Positions 6,822-15,738 are shown, counted from the first letter of the stretch. The stretch: DNA of 46,414 nt from Anaerolineaceae bacterium UBA2274 (GCA_002347705.1 DDWY01000042.1:1-46414); one strand, 5' to 3'. Numbers and translations are program-made. The notes: a model not told the origin generated them from the letters alone.

Positions 6822-8180
6822 ATGGCAAAGAAAACAGAGAGCCCAAAGCTTGTCACCCGAAAGCACGTTGCCCGTAAGGAACGCGAAGCAAAACAGATCA
6901 AGTCTGCTTTAATTGCGACTGGTGTAGTCATCGGACTGGCATTAATTTTATTAGCCTATGTCCTGGTTGACAGCTTCATCGTTCAGCCCAATATAGCTGT
7001 TGCGCGTGTCGGCGACGCCGAAATTAAAGCAGGTGATTTTAAGTCCAATGTGATTTATTCCCGCCTGAACATGCTCTCCACCGCCAACAATTATGCCTAT
7101 TACGCCCAACTCTTCGGGGATTCGGGCAGTCAGTTTAAGTCTGCTGGCATTGAATTGGTTGCTCAGCTAAATAATACTGAACTCATGGGCGAAAATGTGC
7201 TTAACCAAATGATTGATGACCAACTCATTCGTGAAGAAGCTGCCAAACGCGGTATCACAGTCTCTGATGATGAAATCCAGGAGGCACTGCAGGCATCTTT
7301 CGCTTTCTATCCGATGGGCACAAAAACGCCGACCATCACTCCAACAACCGTCAACACACCCACTTGGTCGAGTGAGCAATTTGCCTTGATCAATCCTACT
7401 GAAACTGCAACTCCTGAGCCAACTTCCACTGCGACACCTGAAGGTTGGGAACCAACTGCTGAAGCCACTGCAATCGTTGAGACTGAAGTAGTTCCAGAAG
7501 AGTCCACTCCAACAACAGGACCAACCGCCACAGAGATCCCAACTGTCACCCCCACACCGACAGTATATACAACAAAACTCTATGGCAAGGAATTGGGAAA
7601 TTACCTCGATGAGGTAAAAGCTTATGGAATCACTCGTAAGCAAATTGAGGAAATATTCCGTGCTGATCTTCTCCGCACAAAATTGTTGGAAGAAATCACC
7701 AAAGACATGCTTCCTCAGGAAGAGCAGGTTTGGGTAAGGCACATTCTCGTGGATACACAGGACCTGGCACAGGAAGTTATCGAAAAACTAAATAATGGCG
7801 AGGATTGGGCAGCATTAGCAGCCGAATACTCTACAGACACCTCAAACAAAGACAACGGTGGAGACCTCGGCTGGATCGGTGAAAATGATGGCTACGTTGA
7901 GGCTTTCAAAATTGCCGCTTTTCAATTGTATGAAGCTGGTGAAATCAGTGAGCCTGTCGAAACGTCATTTGGCTGGCATGTAATCCAGCTGGTCACAAGA
8001 GCCACCAACAATATCGACGCCACGAAGTTCCAGCAGAACAAACAGATTTTCTTTGACAATTGGCTCTTAGAACTGCGGAATTCTCGCACTGATATTCAAA
8101 TAGAAGAAATCTGGAAAACATTAACCCCCAGCACACCAGCGGTTCCAACTGAGCTGATTAACTTTTTCTTCAGCCAGTAA
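6822..8180 (+). CDS. Membrane-anchored parvulin-type peptidylprolyl isomerase (PrsA/SurA-like)
   Basis: This 452-residue protein has a basic cytoplasmic N-terminus and one transmembrane helix (about residues 28-50, ALIATGVVIGLALILLAYVL), so the rest is extracytoplasmic. Residues 60-160 form a SurA-type chaperone segment (GENVLNQMIDDQLIREEAAKRG). A low-complexity stretch of about 80 residues, full of Thr, Pro and Glu (residues about 165-245), interrupts the chaperone region. The parvulin domain follows (residues about 305-400), with the signature VRHILVDT, GGDLGWIG, and the closing FGWHVIQL. Such proteins help exported proteins fold by isomerising prolyl bonds. The Thr/Pro linker is a style common in exported Anaerolineae proteins. 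It is the last gene before a strong bidirectional terminator. Confidence 0.88.
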   Translation: MAKKTESPKLVTRKHVARKEREAKQIKSALIATGVVIGLALILLAYVLVDSFIVQPNIAVARVGDAEIKAGDFKSNVIYSRLNMLSTANNYAYYAQLFGDSGSQFKSAGIELVAQLNNTELMGENVLNQMIDDQLIREEAAKRGITVSDDEIQEALQASFAFYPMGTKTPTITPTTVNTPTWSSEQFALINPTETATPEPTSTATPEGWEPTAEATAIVETEVVPEESTPTTGPTATEIPTVTPTPTVYTTKLYGKELGNYLDEVKAYGITRKQIEEIFRADLLRTKLLEEITKDMLPQEEQVWVRHILVDTQDLAQEVIEKLNNGEDWAALAAEYSTDTSNKDNGGDLGWIGENDGYVEAFKIAAFQLYEAGEISEPVETSFGWHVIQLVTRATNNIDATKFQQNKQIFFDNWLLELRNSRTDIQIEEIWKTLTPSTPAVPTELINFFFSQ

Positions 8181-8196
8181 TTACTAAGCCAAATTC

Positions 8197-8234
8197 AAAA
8201 ATGACCGGTATTTTTGATACCGGTCATTTTTTAC
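8197..8234. terminator. Bidirectional terminator between parvulin gene and smc
   Basis: ATGACCGGTAT (8201-8211) pairs perfectly with ATACCGGTCAT (8217-8227) around a 5-base loop. A run of A precedes it and a run of T follows, so it can end transcription from both sides. The T-run includes the smc stop codon. Confidence 0.9.
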
Positions 8235-11200
8235 CTCACATAGTTCTCGTCAACTTCTTCGAGTTTGAGGGAAATGATCTGGCTCGAGGAATCCTTCCCC
8301 ATCGTGACACCATAGATCACATCCGCGGCTGACACCGTGTTGCGATTGTGAGTGATCAAAACGAATTGGGTGTCCTTCGATAAGTCCCTCAAGAGGTCAA
8401 GAAAACGCCCAACATTTGATTCGTCCAGCATCGCATCCACCTCATCCAGAACGCAGAAGGGTGTAGGTGAAACCCGCAGCAAAGCAAACACCAGGGCAAC
8501 TGCTGTCAGGCTGCGTTCACCCCCCGAGAGCAATACCAAACCTTGTTCGCGCTTACCCGGCAGCCTTGCTTCAATTTCGATGCCGCCTTCAATTGGAGAA
8601 TCTTCATCCGAAAGCAAGAGTCGGGCAGAGCCTCCGTTAAACAAGCGGGCAAACATAGCCGTAAACTCAACGCTGACTGCTTTAAAAGTCTTCAGGAATT
8701 CTTCCCGCATGATTGTGTCCAGTTCCTTGATCAGCTTTTCGATGTCCTGAATCGCTTCCTTTAGGTCAGTTGTCTGAACACTAAGGCTTTCATAACGTTC
8801 TTTTACCTCGTGGAATTCAACCTCAGCTTCGAGGTTTACTGAGCCTATACGCCGGATCTGATTCTTCTGCTGTTTGATAGTCTCTTCGATCCCATCAGGC
8901 AATTCCTTGATGACAGGTAATGACTCAATTACCAAGTCCGGGAATGGCAAGGGAGTGGATTTGGAAAATTCATTCTTGTATTCAAGTTCAATCAAGCCAA
9001 AATCATCTTCGATACGGCTCCGCAATGCTTGCAAACGCTCCTGCTGGTGCACCATTTCAAGCTTGAAATGCACGACCAGCCGCTCTTTGTTAGAAAGTTC
9101 CTTTTGGTTTTCACTGTCTTGCCGCGAGATTTGGCGGTTCATCTCTTCGATCATCTGCAGCTCAGATCTTAACGGATCCAGTTGTTCCCTTTGAATAGAA
9201 TCGGCCTGCTCAGTCTTTTGATTTACCAGCCCCCAGCCTTGGCCTATTTCTTTTTCAAACCCCTCCAATGACGCTTCGAGAGCTCTCAAACGATCCTGAT
9301 AGAGCAATAATTGCTTCTTGTCATTCTCAAGCCGCTCTCTCGCAGAGCTCACGTTGGCTTTGCTATGCAGAAGAGCCTGCGTCAGAACCTGCTTTTCCGT
9401 CTGGAGATAGTGCACCTGTCCTTCCAACTCGATGGGATTGAAAGCTTCTTTTTTCGCCCTGATATTCTGTATCTCTGCTTGCAGCTGCTCGCTTTCTAGC
9501 TGGTTTGTTTTTTCCTTACTGCTAATTTCATCAAGCTGCTGCGTAAGCTGGGTTTGCTGTGTCGCGCCGGTCTTCATTTGCTGGTCTAACCAGTTCTGCT
9601 GTCCAACAAGCTTGTCCAACTCCAGCTGCAAAGTGTTTAAGGCTTTGCGGCTTTGCTGAAGTTTCGCAGTCTCGTTCTGTCGCTGTTCTAACAAACCTTG
9701 CAGCCGGGTTTCAAGCTTGCCAATTTCATTCTTACCGTGCTGTTCAAGTTCACGTGCTTTCTTCAGTGAAACTTCAATGCTATCTAATTCCTGCTGCAAG
9801 GACTTTGTCACACGGGAATAGCTGACTTTCCCAGCCCCATTTGTCTTTCCCAACAGTGCCATGCCATTCTTGAGCAGCACATCACCATTCAAAGTCACAA
9901 AGTTTGCGTCTTTTGATTTTCCCCATAAGTTGAGCGCATCATCCATATCATTGACAACCAGGTAATTGCCAAGCAACTGATCGATGGTTTGTTGTAAGCG
10001 CGTCTCCGTTTTCACAAGTTCCGCGGCATTCCCGATCACACGCGGATCATCCAGAGTGATTTTTACGCTGTGGCCTTTCGCAGCCAATTCCCCAATTACC
10101 GCAAAACGTTCCTGCGCTTTACCGGAAAGGTCTCTCATCACGGCTTGATCGAGTTCGCCTTTCACTACCAACACATCAACAGCTTCTCCCAAAGCAGCAT
10201 TAATCGCACTTTCATACGCTTCCGGAACATCCAGTTTTGTCACCAGATCCGTGACCTCACGTTGAAAAGCTTTCCCCCTGGCTGCCTTCAATACGCCTTT
10301 GGCGCCTTCAGAAAACCCTTCCAGGCTTTCACGACTCTGCCGCATCAACTCCAGTCGGTTTACAATGCGATTCTTTTCCAGATTTAAGGAATTTAACTGA
10401 CTATTGATTTCATCCAAGGATTTTCCCAGTTTGGTTTTATCAGATCCCTGCTTTTCGATATCTCCCTCCAGAATAGCAATCGACTGCTCCTGCGCGGAAA
10501 TCGAATTTGTAAGCGCGCTCAATTGGTTTTCCAACCGGGCTTTTTGGTCCGATACTTCCACCAATTTTTTCTGGCTGGTTTCAATCGATCTTTTTAGATC
10601 TTGAAGACGATAAGTAAATTCTTGCTTTCTGGCACGTAAAATTGCCACATTTTTCTCAGATTCAAGTTGTTTTGAACTAAGATATCTCTCCTGTTTCTCC
10701 AGAGCGTCTTTTTGGGCTTTTATTGCTTCATAATCTTTATTGCTCGCATTGAAACGCTCGATTAATGTCGCTAAATCCAGTTCCTGGCGGGTCTGTTCGG
10801 CTAAAAGGCTTTCAAGATTCTTTTCTTCGGCCAGAATAGTTTCCTCTAAATTTCCAGAATCCATCACCAGTTGACTTCGAGATTCTTCTGCTGACCGCTT
10901 TCTGGAATCAAGAACTGCGATCGCCTGGTTCTTTTGCTGGATCTCATCCCGCAGCACTCTTAACGAGTTCATCAATTCATCAATTGTGTTTCTTTTCAGA
11001 TCAACGTCCTGGCGCAGGCTCTCAATCCGCTCCCGGTCTCCGTCAAGGGCAATTTTGGACTCTTCTGAAGCTGCTTCTGCCTCCGCAAGTGCTTGCTGAA
11101 TCTTTTCAAGCTGACTCTGGGCGGTCATCCACTGGTAGCCATACCACTCCCGTAGATTGTTTTTGAGGTTTTCCTGAACAAGCTTATACTCACCCACCCT

Positions 11201-11839
11201 GGCAGATTGTCTTTCCAGGCTGCGCAGTCTTGGACGTATCTCGTCAATGATGTCAGACACACGTTCCAGGTTACGCTCGGTTGCTGCCAGCCGGCGCAGA
11301 GCCTCTTCCTTTCGGGAGCGATGAAGACCGATACCAGCTGCTTCCTCAAAGAGTTTTCTCCGTTCATCCGGTCGGATTGATAGTGCGAGGTCAACCAAAC
11401 CCTGACCAATAATCGTATATGTTCGATCAGCAAGCCCGGTTTTTGCCAGCAGCTCGTGGAAATCCTTGAGCCTCACTCTCTGATTATTCAGCAGGTACTC
11501 ATTCTGACCATCTCTATAAGCGCGTCTTGTAAGCGTTACTTCCGAGTAATCTATCGGCAGCCAGTTGCTTTGATTATCAAACGTGATCGATACCGACGCC
11601 ATACCAGCTCTGGATCTGTTTTCTGATCCGGAGTAAATCATGTCTTCAGTTCTTTTGGCACGCAGCATTGTATAGGATTGTTCACCCAGAACCCAACGGA
11701 TCGCATCTGCGACATTGGATTTACCCGAGCCGTTTGGCCCGACAATGGCTGTGATTTGGGCTGGAAAAACAAGGTTTGTCTCCTTTGCAAAGGTTTTGTA
11801 CCCATGCAATTCAAGAGAGGCTAACTTGGTTTGTGTCAT
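8231..11839 (-). CDS. smc: Chromosome partition protein Smc
   Basis: This is a full-length 1202-residue SMC ATPase, the core of the condensin that organises and helps segregate the chromosome. The N-terminal head has Walker A GPNGSGKSN (Lys40). Two long coiled-coil arms (about 170-500 and 680-1000) flank a hinge domain (about 510-665, containing LNGDVLLKNGMALLG). The C-terminal head has the ABC signature LLSGGERSL and Walker B with FCVLDEVDAMLD. Its ATG overlaps the rnc stop by 4 bases, so translation of smc depends on rnc. ScpA, its kleisin partner, is encoded nearby on the other strand (13768). I see no scpB in the window. Confidence 0.97.
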   Translation of the reverse strand: MTQTKLASLELHGYKTFAKETNLVFPAQITAIVGPNGSGKSNVADAIRWVLGEQSYTMLRAKRTEDMIYSGSENRSRAGMASVSITFDNQSNWLPIDYSEVTLTRRAYRDGQNEYLLNNQRVRLKDFHELLAKTGLADRTYTIIGQGLVDLALSIRPDERRKLFEEAAGIGLHRSRKEEALRRLAATERNLERVSDIIDEIRPRLRSLERQSARVGEYKLVQENLKNNLREWYGYQWMTAQSQLEKIQQALAEAEAASEESKIALDGDRERIESLRQDVDLKRNTIDELMNSLRVLRDEIQQKNQAIAVLDSRKRSAEESRSQLVMDSGNLEETILAEEKNLESLLAEQTRQELDLATLIERFNASNKDYEAIKAQKDALEKQERYLSSKQLESEKNVAILRARKQEFTYRLQDLKRSIETSQKKLVEVSDQKARLENQLSALTNSISAQEQSIAILEGDIEKQGSDKTKLGKSLDEINSQLNSLNLEKNRIVNRLELMRQSRESLEGFSEGAKGVLKAARGKAFQREVTDLVTKLDVPEAYESAINAALGEAVDVLVVKGELDQAVMRDLSGKAQERFAVIGELAAKGHSVKITLDDPRVIGNAAELVKTETRLQQTIDQLLGNYLVVNDMDDALNLWGKSKDANFVTLNGDVLLKNGMALLGKTNGAGKVSYSRVTKSLQQELDSIEVSLKKARELEQHGKNEIGKLETRLQGLLEQRQNETAKLQQSRKALNTLQLELDKLVGQQNWLDQQMKTGATQQTQLTQQLDEISSKEKTNQLESEQLQAEIQNIRAKKEAFNPIELEGQVHYLQTEKQVLTQALLHSKANVSSARERLENDKKQLLLYQDRLRALEASLEGFEKEIGQGWGLVNQKTEQADSIQREQLDPLRSELQMIEEMNRQISRQDSENQKELSNKERLVVHFKLEMVHQQERLQALRSRIEDDFGLIELEYKNEFSKSTPLPFPDLVIESLPVIKELPDGIEETIKQQKNQIRRIGSVNLEAEVEFHEVKERYESLSVQTTDLKEAIQDIEKLIKELDTIMREEFLKTFKAVSVEFTAMFARLFNGGSARLLLSDEDSPIEGGIEIEARLPGKREQGLVLLSGGERSLTAVALVFALLRVSPTPFCVLDEVDAMLDESNVGRFLDLLRDLSKDTQFVLITHNRNTVSAADVIYGVTMGKDSSSQIISLKLEEVDENYVR

Positions 11840-12540
11840 CTTCTTATAATTCCTAACACTTTCATACTTTGATATGCGGCGCGTTTTTCAGCCATCTGTT
11901 TATTCGTGCCTGAGCCGCGTGCTATTTCTTTACCGTTAATGTAAGCGCTAACCTCAAATTCCTTGGCGTGGTCAGGACCAGTTTCATTTACTAAAACATA
12001 AGTCGGCGAAGCGAAGCCCTTTGCCTGCGCCCATTCCTGAAGCCGGCTTTTTACATCCTCTTCCGTGTGATTCTCCAGGATCTTATCAGATTCCTGTTCA
12101 AGCAGTGGATGAACAAAATTGCGCACAGTTTCGATGTCAGTACTCAAATACATCGCGGCAATCAACGCCTCAAAAGCGTCACACAAGATCGCGTCGCGAT
12201 CCCTTCCGCCGGCAAGTTCTTCCCCTTTTCCTAAGAACAGGGCTGGTCCAATTCCAATCTGGCGTGCAAATTGAGAAAGCTGGTGCGTGTGAACCAAAGC
12301 GGATCGCACCTTTGTCAGGAATCCTTCTCTTTTCTCAGGAAAACTTTGGTAGAGCCATTCTGCAACCAGGAAACCCAGAATCGAGTCGCCCAGAAATTCT
12401 AAACGTTCGTTATCCTCTACCACGTCGCGACTTTCGTTTACGTAGGACCTGTGAGTCAGAGCCCTGATAAGATAGAAATCTTCTGTGAAATTTTCTGGTA
12501 AGTTTTGTATTAGTTCTTTAGCGGCAGCCGTGTTTAACAT
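11836..12540 (-). CDS. rnc: Ribonuclease III
   Basis: This is a 234-residue RNase III, which cuts double-stranded RNA in rRNA and mRNA processing. The catalytic domain carries NERLEFLGDS (residues 44-53) and the second metal-binding segment DAFEALIAAM. The C-terminal double-stranded RNA-binding domain (about 165-230) has the family ending GSGTNKQMAEKRAAYQSM. Length is normal. A strong Shine-Dalgarno (GGAGGA) precedes the start. The stop overlaps the smc ATG; rnc-smc pairs are common in Gram-positive bacteria and relatives. It follows the threonine-synthase-like gene by about 70 bases. Confidence 0.97.
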   Translation of the reverse strand: MLNTAAAKELIQNLPENFTEDFYLIRALTHRSYVNESRDVVEDNERLEFLGDSILGFLVAEWLYQSFPEKREGFLTKVRSALVHTHQLSQFARQIGIGPALFLGKGEELAGGRDRDAILCDAFEALIAAMYLSTDIETVRNFVHPLLEQESDKILENHTEEDVKSRLQEWAQAKGFASPTYVLVNETGPDHAKEFEVSAYINGKEIARGSGTNKQMAEKRAAYQSMKVLGIIRR

Positions 12541-12611
12541 TTATCCTCCAGCAGAACTGCCGATTCGTTTAACATCAAACACATTGAGGTCAAACGGTTC
12601 CCCAGTTCCAC

Positions 12612-13697
12612 TCACATCTTTGATTTTAACCCACTTCCACTTAATATGAGAACTGACTTTCCGAAAGTCTTTTTAACGTTCCTGCTGGCAGCCAGAACCA
12701 TGGCTGAAGTTGGTTCAACATACAAACCCGCTTGGATAAGCAATCGATGAGCTTCCGCAATTTCCAATTCTGTTACAGTCACAAGCTGATCTGTGCCCGG
12801 TTCCAAATAACCAAGTATTTCTTCCATCCTTGCGGGGGATTCAACCATCGTGCCCTCAGCCAGACTGCTGCCCTTTCCGCCAGCGAACGGTTTTCCGTGC
12901 CACGCGGACACTATTGGCGCGCAAACTTCGGGTTGAACACCGATCATCCTTGGTCGTCTTGAGGCTAATCCAGCCTGTAGCAGCGCGTCAAAGCCCATTA
13001 ACACACCAGTGAACAAAGACCCATGCCCAATCGGACAAAATACAGTTCCTGGCATTTCACCAAGGGTTTCGAATATTTCGTACGCGATCGTCGCGATTCC
13101 GGCCATCCCAAAAGGCTGAGCGGCATGGCTGGCGTAGGGCAGTCCCTCCCTGCGAACCGCTTCAAGAGCCGCTTTGTGGGCATTCTCGCGTGGACCATCC
13201 ACCAGGATTACTTCCGCACCGCAAACTTCAATTTGCCGGCGTTTTGGACCGCTTGTGCCACTGGGGATGTAAATTCTGGTATGAATACCAAACGCTGAGG
13301 CATAGAGAGCCAAAGACCCTCCAGCATTTCCAGAAGAATCCTCAATTACGTTTTCCAGACCACGACCTCTCAACACACTGGTAAGAACCGCTGTTGCCCG
13401 ATCCTTGAAAGACCCGCTCGGGTTGAGGTTTTCCATTTTAGCCCAAAACTTTGTCCCCAGGATTTTTACCGGAACAAGCGGTGTGTTGCCTTCCCCCAGG
13501 TAACTTGCCGGATAACTGGCAGGTAATCCAAAGGACTCCCTAAACTTCCAAATGCCCTGTGTTTTAGCAGACACTAAAGCAGGTTTGGTAAAAGTGAGGT
13601 CCCGCAAAGTAAAAACTCCACCACAATTGGGACATTGATGGGGCAAGCCAGTTTTCGGGTATGGTTTTGAACAGTTTCTGCAAACAATTTCTGTCAT
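12612..13697 (-). CDS. Threonine-synthase-like PLP enzyme with zinc-ribbon N-terminus
   Basis: This 361-residue enzyme is of the fold type II PLP family. I place the start at the ATG at 13697, behind AAAGGA; an upstream TTG start adds six residues and no ribosome site. The N-terminus is a four-Cys zinc ribbon (CRNCSKPYPKTGLPHQCPNC). The PLP lysine lies in NPSGSFKDRA, and the phosphate-binding loop in the later Gly/Ser-rich stretch; SSGNAGGSLALYA is typical of threonine synthases. These enzymes turn O-phosphohomoserine into threonine. The zinc-ribbon form occurs in archaeal and Chloroflexota threonine synthases, but a related cysteate or diaminopropionate enzyme cannot be excluded. It is divergent from scpA. 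Confidence 0.78.
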   Translation of the reverse strand: MTEIVCRNCSKPYPKTGLPHQCPNCGGVFTLRDLTFTKPALVSAKTQGIWKFRESFGLPASYPASYLGEGNTPLVPVKILGTKFWAKMENLNPSGSFKDRATAVLTSVLRGRGLENVIEDSSGNAGGSLALYASAFGIHTRIYIPSGTSGPKRRQIEVCGAEVILVDGPRENAHKAALEAVRREGLPYASHAAQPFGMAGIATIAYEIFETLGEMPGTVFCPIGHGSLFTGVLMGFDALLQAGLASRRPRMIGVQPEVCAPIVSAWHGKPFAGGKGSSLAEGTMVESPARMEEILGYLEPGTDQLVTVTELEIAEAHRLLIQAGLYVEPTSAMVLAASRNVKKTFGKSVLILSGSGLKSKM

Positions 13698-13755
13698 GTC
13701 TTCATCCTTTACCAATCACTTTCTTAAGTGTACAACAAAACCGATGCACTCAGAC

Positions 13756-13761
13756 TATAAT
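13756..13761 (+). promoter_or_regulatory. -10 box of scpA, implying a leaderless mRNA
   Basis: TATAAT ends 6 bases before the scpA ATG. Transcription normally starts 6-7 bases after this box, which would put the first base at or next to the A of ATG (13768). No Shine-Dalgarno is present in between. The -35 region is weak. Confidence 0.5.
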
Positions 13762-13767
13762 TAGACC

Positions 13768-14547
13768 ATGCTAGGTTCATGGATTCGCGAAACAGACGAT
13801 TATGAAATTGAGACCGAGCTATACTCGGGGCCTCTTGACCTGCTTTTGGATTTAATTCAGAAGTCAGAGCTTGATATTACAAAAATTGCCCTCGCACAAG
13901 TGACGGATCAATTTCTGGTCTATGTTCGCAAAAACGAAAATGCCGGTCCCGACTACATCTCGGAATTTATGGTGATTGCATCAAAACTGGTGCAGATTAA
14001 ATCTGAGGCTATGCTGCCCAGACCTCCCCTTCGGGAACCTGATGAAGAAGACCTCGGAGAAGTCCTTGCCAGGCAACTTAGGATTTATCGTGAGATCAAG
14101 AACACAACTGCCTGGCTCAGTTCGCGGCTCGATCAAAACCTGCGCTCTCATTTGCATGTTCCAAGATCCTATCCTGTCAATGTTCAACTGGACCTCACCG
14201 GCATTGATCTTACAGATCTGATCGTCGCTCTTGAAAATCTTGCCAACCAGGAAAGCCCAATCATAGAAGGCTCCTCCATCAGGATCCCAAAAATGACCCT
14301 GAGAAATAAAGTCCAGGATATTGTACGGATCCTGAAGGATAGGGGAACCGCCAGCTTTTCAGGATTGCTTGGGGAGAATCCGGAAAGGATCCAGATTATT
14401 GTCGTTTTTCTGGCTATTCTTGAACTTGTCAAACAGAACTTAATTAACACAGATCAACCTGATCTGTTTGGTGATATTATTTTGAATCCCAGCGAAAAAT
14501 TGTTTGGTACCCTTGAGGAAGAACTGGCACTCGGCGAGGAACTTTAG
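13768..14547 (+). CDS. scpA: Segregation and condensation protein ScpA
   Basis: This 259-residue kleisin closes the ring of the SMC condensin complex. The N-terminal part has the family motif YSGPLDLLLDLIQKSELDIT, which binds the SMC neck, followed by the helical ISEFMVIASKLVQIKSEAML. The middle (about 90-190) is variable and the C-terminal winged helix (about 190-245) binds the SMC head; FLAILELVKQNLI is typical. There is no ribosome binding site and the -10 box abuts the start. The partner smc is about 2 kb away on the opposite strand. ScpB, usually next to scpA, is not in the window; the following genes are unrelated. Confidence 0.93.
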   Translation: MLGSWIRETDDYEIETELYSGPLDLLLDLIQKSELDITKIALAQVTDQFLVYVRKNENAGPDYISEFMVIASKLVQIKSEAMLPRPPLREPDEEDLGEVLARQLRIYREIKNTTAWLSSRLDQNLRSHLHVPRSYPVNVQLDLTGIDLTDLIVALENLANQESPIIEGSSIRIPKMTLRNKVQDIVRILKDRGTASFSGLLGENPERIQIIVVFLAILELVKQNLINTDQPDLFGDIILNPSEKLFGTLEEELALGEEL

Positions 14548-14551
14548 CAAG

Positions 14552-14575
14552 AAATTCTACAAAAAAATTCTACAA
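14552..14575 (+). repeat. Short tandem repeat AAATTCTACAA x2
   Basis: AAATTCTACAA occurs at 14552-14562 and 14565-14575, just after the scpA stop. It could be an operator for the gene at 14623 or chance; nothing else supports a role. Confidence 0.4.
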
Positions 14576-14601
14576 GTAGCTTTTGAGCGCCATCAATACG
14601 T

Positions 14602-14607
14602 TATAAT
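14602..14607 (+). promoter_or_regulatory. Candidate -10 box for 14623 gene
   Basis: TATAAT lies 15 bases before the ATG, with the ribosome binding site GTGAGGT in between. The -35 position has only weak matches (TAGCTT at 19 bases), so this may need an activator or be weak. Confidence 0.45.
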
Positions 14608-14622
14608 AAGTGTGAGGTATAC

Positions 14623-15078
14623 ATGTCCGATAGCACAACACAATTACCAAAATCCATTGACAGCGAAAAAGTTGAGCAAACAGATGCTCAAACTGATGTA
14701 AGCAATCAGAAAAAATCGAAGCTTGCTGTTGTAATTATTGTGTTAATTTTGTTGGGTTTAATCGTTGGTTTGTTCTTCCTTGCGAGAGCAGACGGGCAGG
14801 TGGTGAGCCAGGTACGTGACATTTTTATCATCCTGATGGCCTTGATGATGGTTGTAATTGGCGCGGCATTGGTGCTATTGATTATTCAAATTGCGAATCT
14901 AACTAACCTGCTGCAGCACGAAATCAAGCCCATTCTGCACTCAACGACTGATACGGTCAACACGCTGAAAGGCACTGTCCGGTTCTTAAGTGATAACGTT
15001 AGTGAACCAGTGATCAAGCTAAACGAATCGCTGGCAAGCATTCGAAAATTTGTTGATATTTTTCACTTAAAAAGATAA
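14623..15078 (+). CDS. Unknown membrane protein with two membrane segments
   Basis: This 151-residue protein has a polar N-terminal 30 residues and two hydrophobic helices: about 37-55 (LAVVIIVLILLGLIVGLFFLA) and about 69-92 (IFIILMALMMVVIGAALVLLII). The C-terminal half is a polar helix (STTDTVNTLKGTVRFLSDNVSEPVIKLNESL) like those in coiled-coil or DUF948-type stress proteins. I do not assign a firm family. It is 18 bases before the YtxH-like gene, and the pairing of a DUF948-like with a YtxH-like protein is common in general-stress or envelope loci, so a role at the membrane under stress is likely but not proven. Confidence 0.68.
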   Translation: MSDSTTQLPKSIDSEKVEQTDAQTDVSNQKKSKLAVVIIVLILLGLIVGLFFLARADGQVVSQVRDIFIILMALMMVVIGAALVLLIIQIANLTNLLQHEIKPILHSTTDTVNTLKGTVRFLSDNVSEPVIKLNESLASIRKFVDIFHLKR

Positions 15079-15096
15079 AGAAAAGAGGAGTTTAAT

Positions 15097-15444
15097 ATGT
15101 CTGATAAAAGCAATTTTGGATCATTCTTGATGGGTTTCACCGTCGGCGCCCTTGCAGGCGCAATCGCATCCCTTTTGATGGCACCCCAAACTGGTGAAGA
15201 AACTCGCCAGGTGATTAAAGAAAAAGCCATCGAACTGAAGGAAAAAAGCGCTGAGACCTACGAGGAGACCAAACACAAGGCTGAAATAGCCTACAAAGAC
15301 GCCCTTGCCAAAGCTGATGAGCTGGCAAAAGTTACCAAGGAAAAAGCTGCCGAGTTGGGTCACAGCACAAAAGTAAAGGTCGAAAAGCTGGCTGATGAAG
15401 CTGCCGATGCGGCGGAAGAAGTTGCCAGCGAAGTCCAGGACTGA
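15097..15444 (+). CDS. YtxH-domain protein (membrane-linked, apolipoprotein-like helix)
   Basis: This 115-residue protein matches the YtxH/general-stress pattern. A glycine- and alanine-rich membrane segment at residues 6-26 (GSFLMGFTVGALAGAIASLLMAP) is followed by the family motif APQTGEETR. Then comes a long charged amphipathic helix of Lys, Glu and Ala (residues 40-115) in repeats resembling late-embryogenesis proteins. Such proteins are induced by stress in Bacillus, but their mechanism is not known. A strong Shine-Dalgarno (AGAGGAG) precedes the start. It ends in a good terminator, closing the unit begun at 14623. Confidence 0.82.
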   Translation: MSDKSNFGSFLMGFTVGALAGAIASLLMAPQTGEETRQVIKEKAIELKEKSAETYEETKHKAEIAYKDALAKADELAKVTKEKAAELGHSTKVKVEKLADEAADAAEEVASEVQD

Positions 15445-15477
15445 CCACTGGAAGGCAAAAACTGATTATTACAAAAA

Positions 15478-15513
15478 AACAGCCAGACGAAATATCTGGC
15501 TGTTTATTTTTAT
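15478..15513 (+). terminator. Rho-independent terminator after YtxH gene
   Basis: AACAGCCAGA (15478-15487) pairs perfectly with TCTGGCTGTT (15495-15504), followed by a T-rich run. A second small hairpin (GGGCTTA/TAAGCCC, 15528-15544) follows without a T-run. Confidence 0.87.
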
Positions 15514-15590
15514 GCTTTCTAAGCGACGGGCTTATTTTAAGCCCATGAGGGTAGGTGCTGACCCACGCACATCGCCGAACATTTTCCATC

Positions 15591-15619
15591 TTGACTTTAG
15601 AGAATGGGCGTGATAAACT
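15591..15619 (+). promoter_or_regulatory. Promoter of tRNA-Asp
   Basis: TTGACT (15591-15596) and TAAACT (15614-15619) are 17 bases apart, ending 12 bases before the tRNA. This is a near-consensus vegetative promoter. Confidence 0.68.
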
Positions 15620-15631
15620 ATGCTTCGCTCT

Positions 15632-15708
15632 GGGGGCGTGGTGTAGTGGTTCAACATGCGGCCCTGTCAAGGCCGAGACCGCGGGTTCAAATCCCGTCGC
15701 TCCCGCCA
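15632..15708 (+). tRNA. tRNA-Asp(GTC)
   Basis: The acceptor stem GGGGGCG (15632-15638) pairs with CGCTCCC (15698-15704) with one G-U. The anticodon stem CGGCC/GGCCG encloses CTGTCAA with GTC at 15666-15668. The T arm is GCGGG-TTCAAAT-CCCGT. The discriminator is G15705, and CCA is encoded (15706-15708), unlike tRNA-Arg in this window. It has its own promoter and terminator. Confidence 0.95.
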
Positions 15709-15710
15709 GA

Positions 15711-15738
15711 AAAAAACTGCCTCACGGCAGTTTTTTTA
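15711..15738 (+). terminator. Terminator after tRNA-Asp
   Basis: An A-run and ACTGCC (15716-15721) pair with GGCAGT (15726-15731) and a T-run. Because the A-run mirrors it, it may also end the convergent MFS gene. Confidence 0.86.

Noticed and set aside
7167..7742. 191-residue open frame antisense to the parvulin gene
   Set aside because: It exists because the low-complexity Thr/Pro region lacks stops on the other strand; it has no start signals and odd composition.
8352..10604. Several plus-strand open frames across smc
   Set aside because: They are shadows of the coiled-coil codons; none has a ribosome site or a sensible product.
12541..12611. Possible small gene between rnc and the threonine-synthase-like gene
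   Set aside because: The minus-strand frame after the stop reads sensibly for about 30 codons but has no start codon or ribosome site and is not a frameshifted end of the synthase, whose C-terminus is complete.
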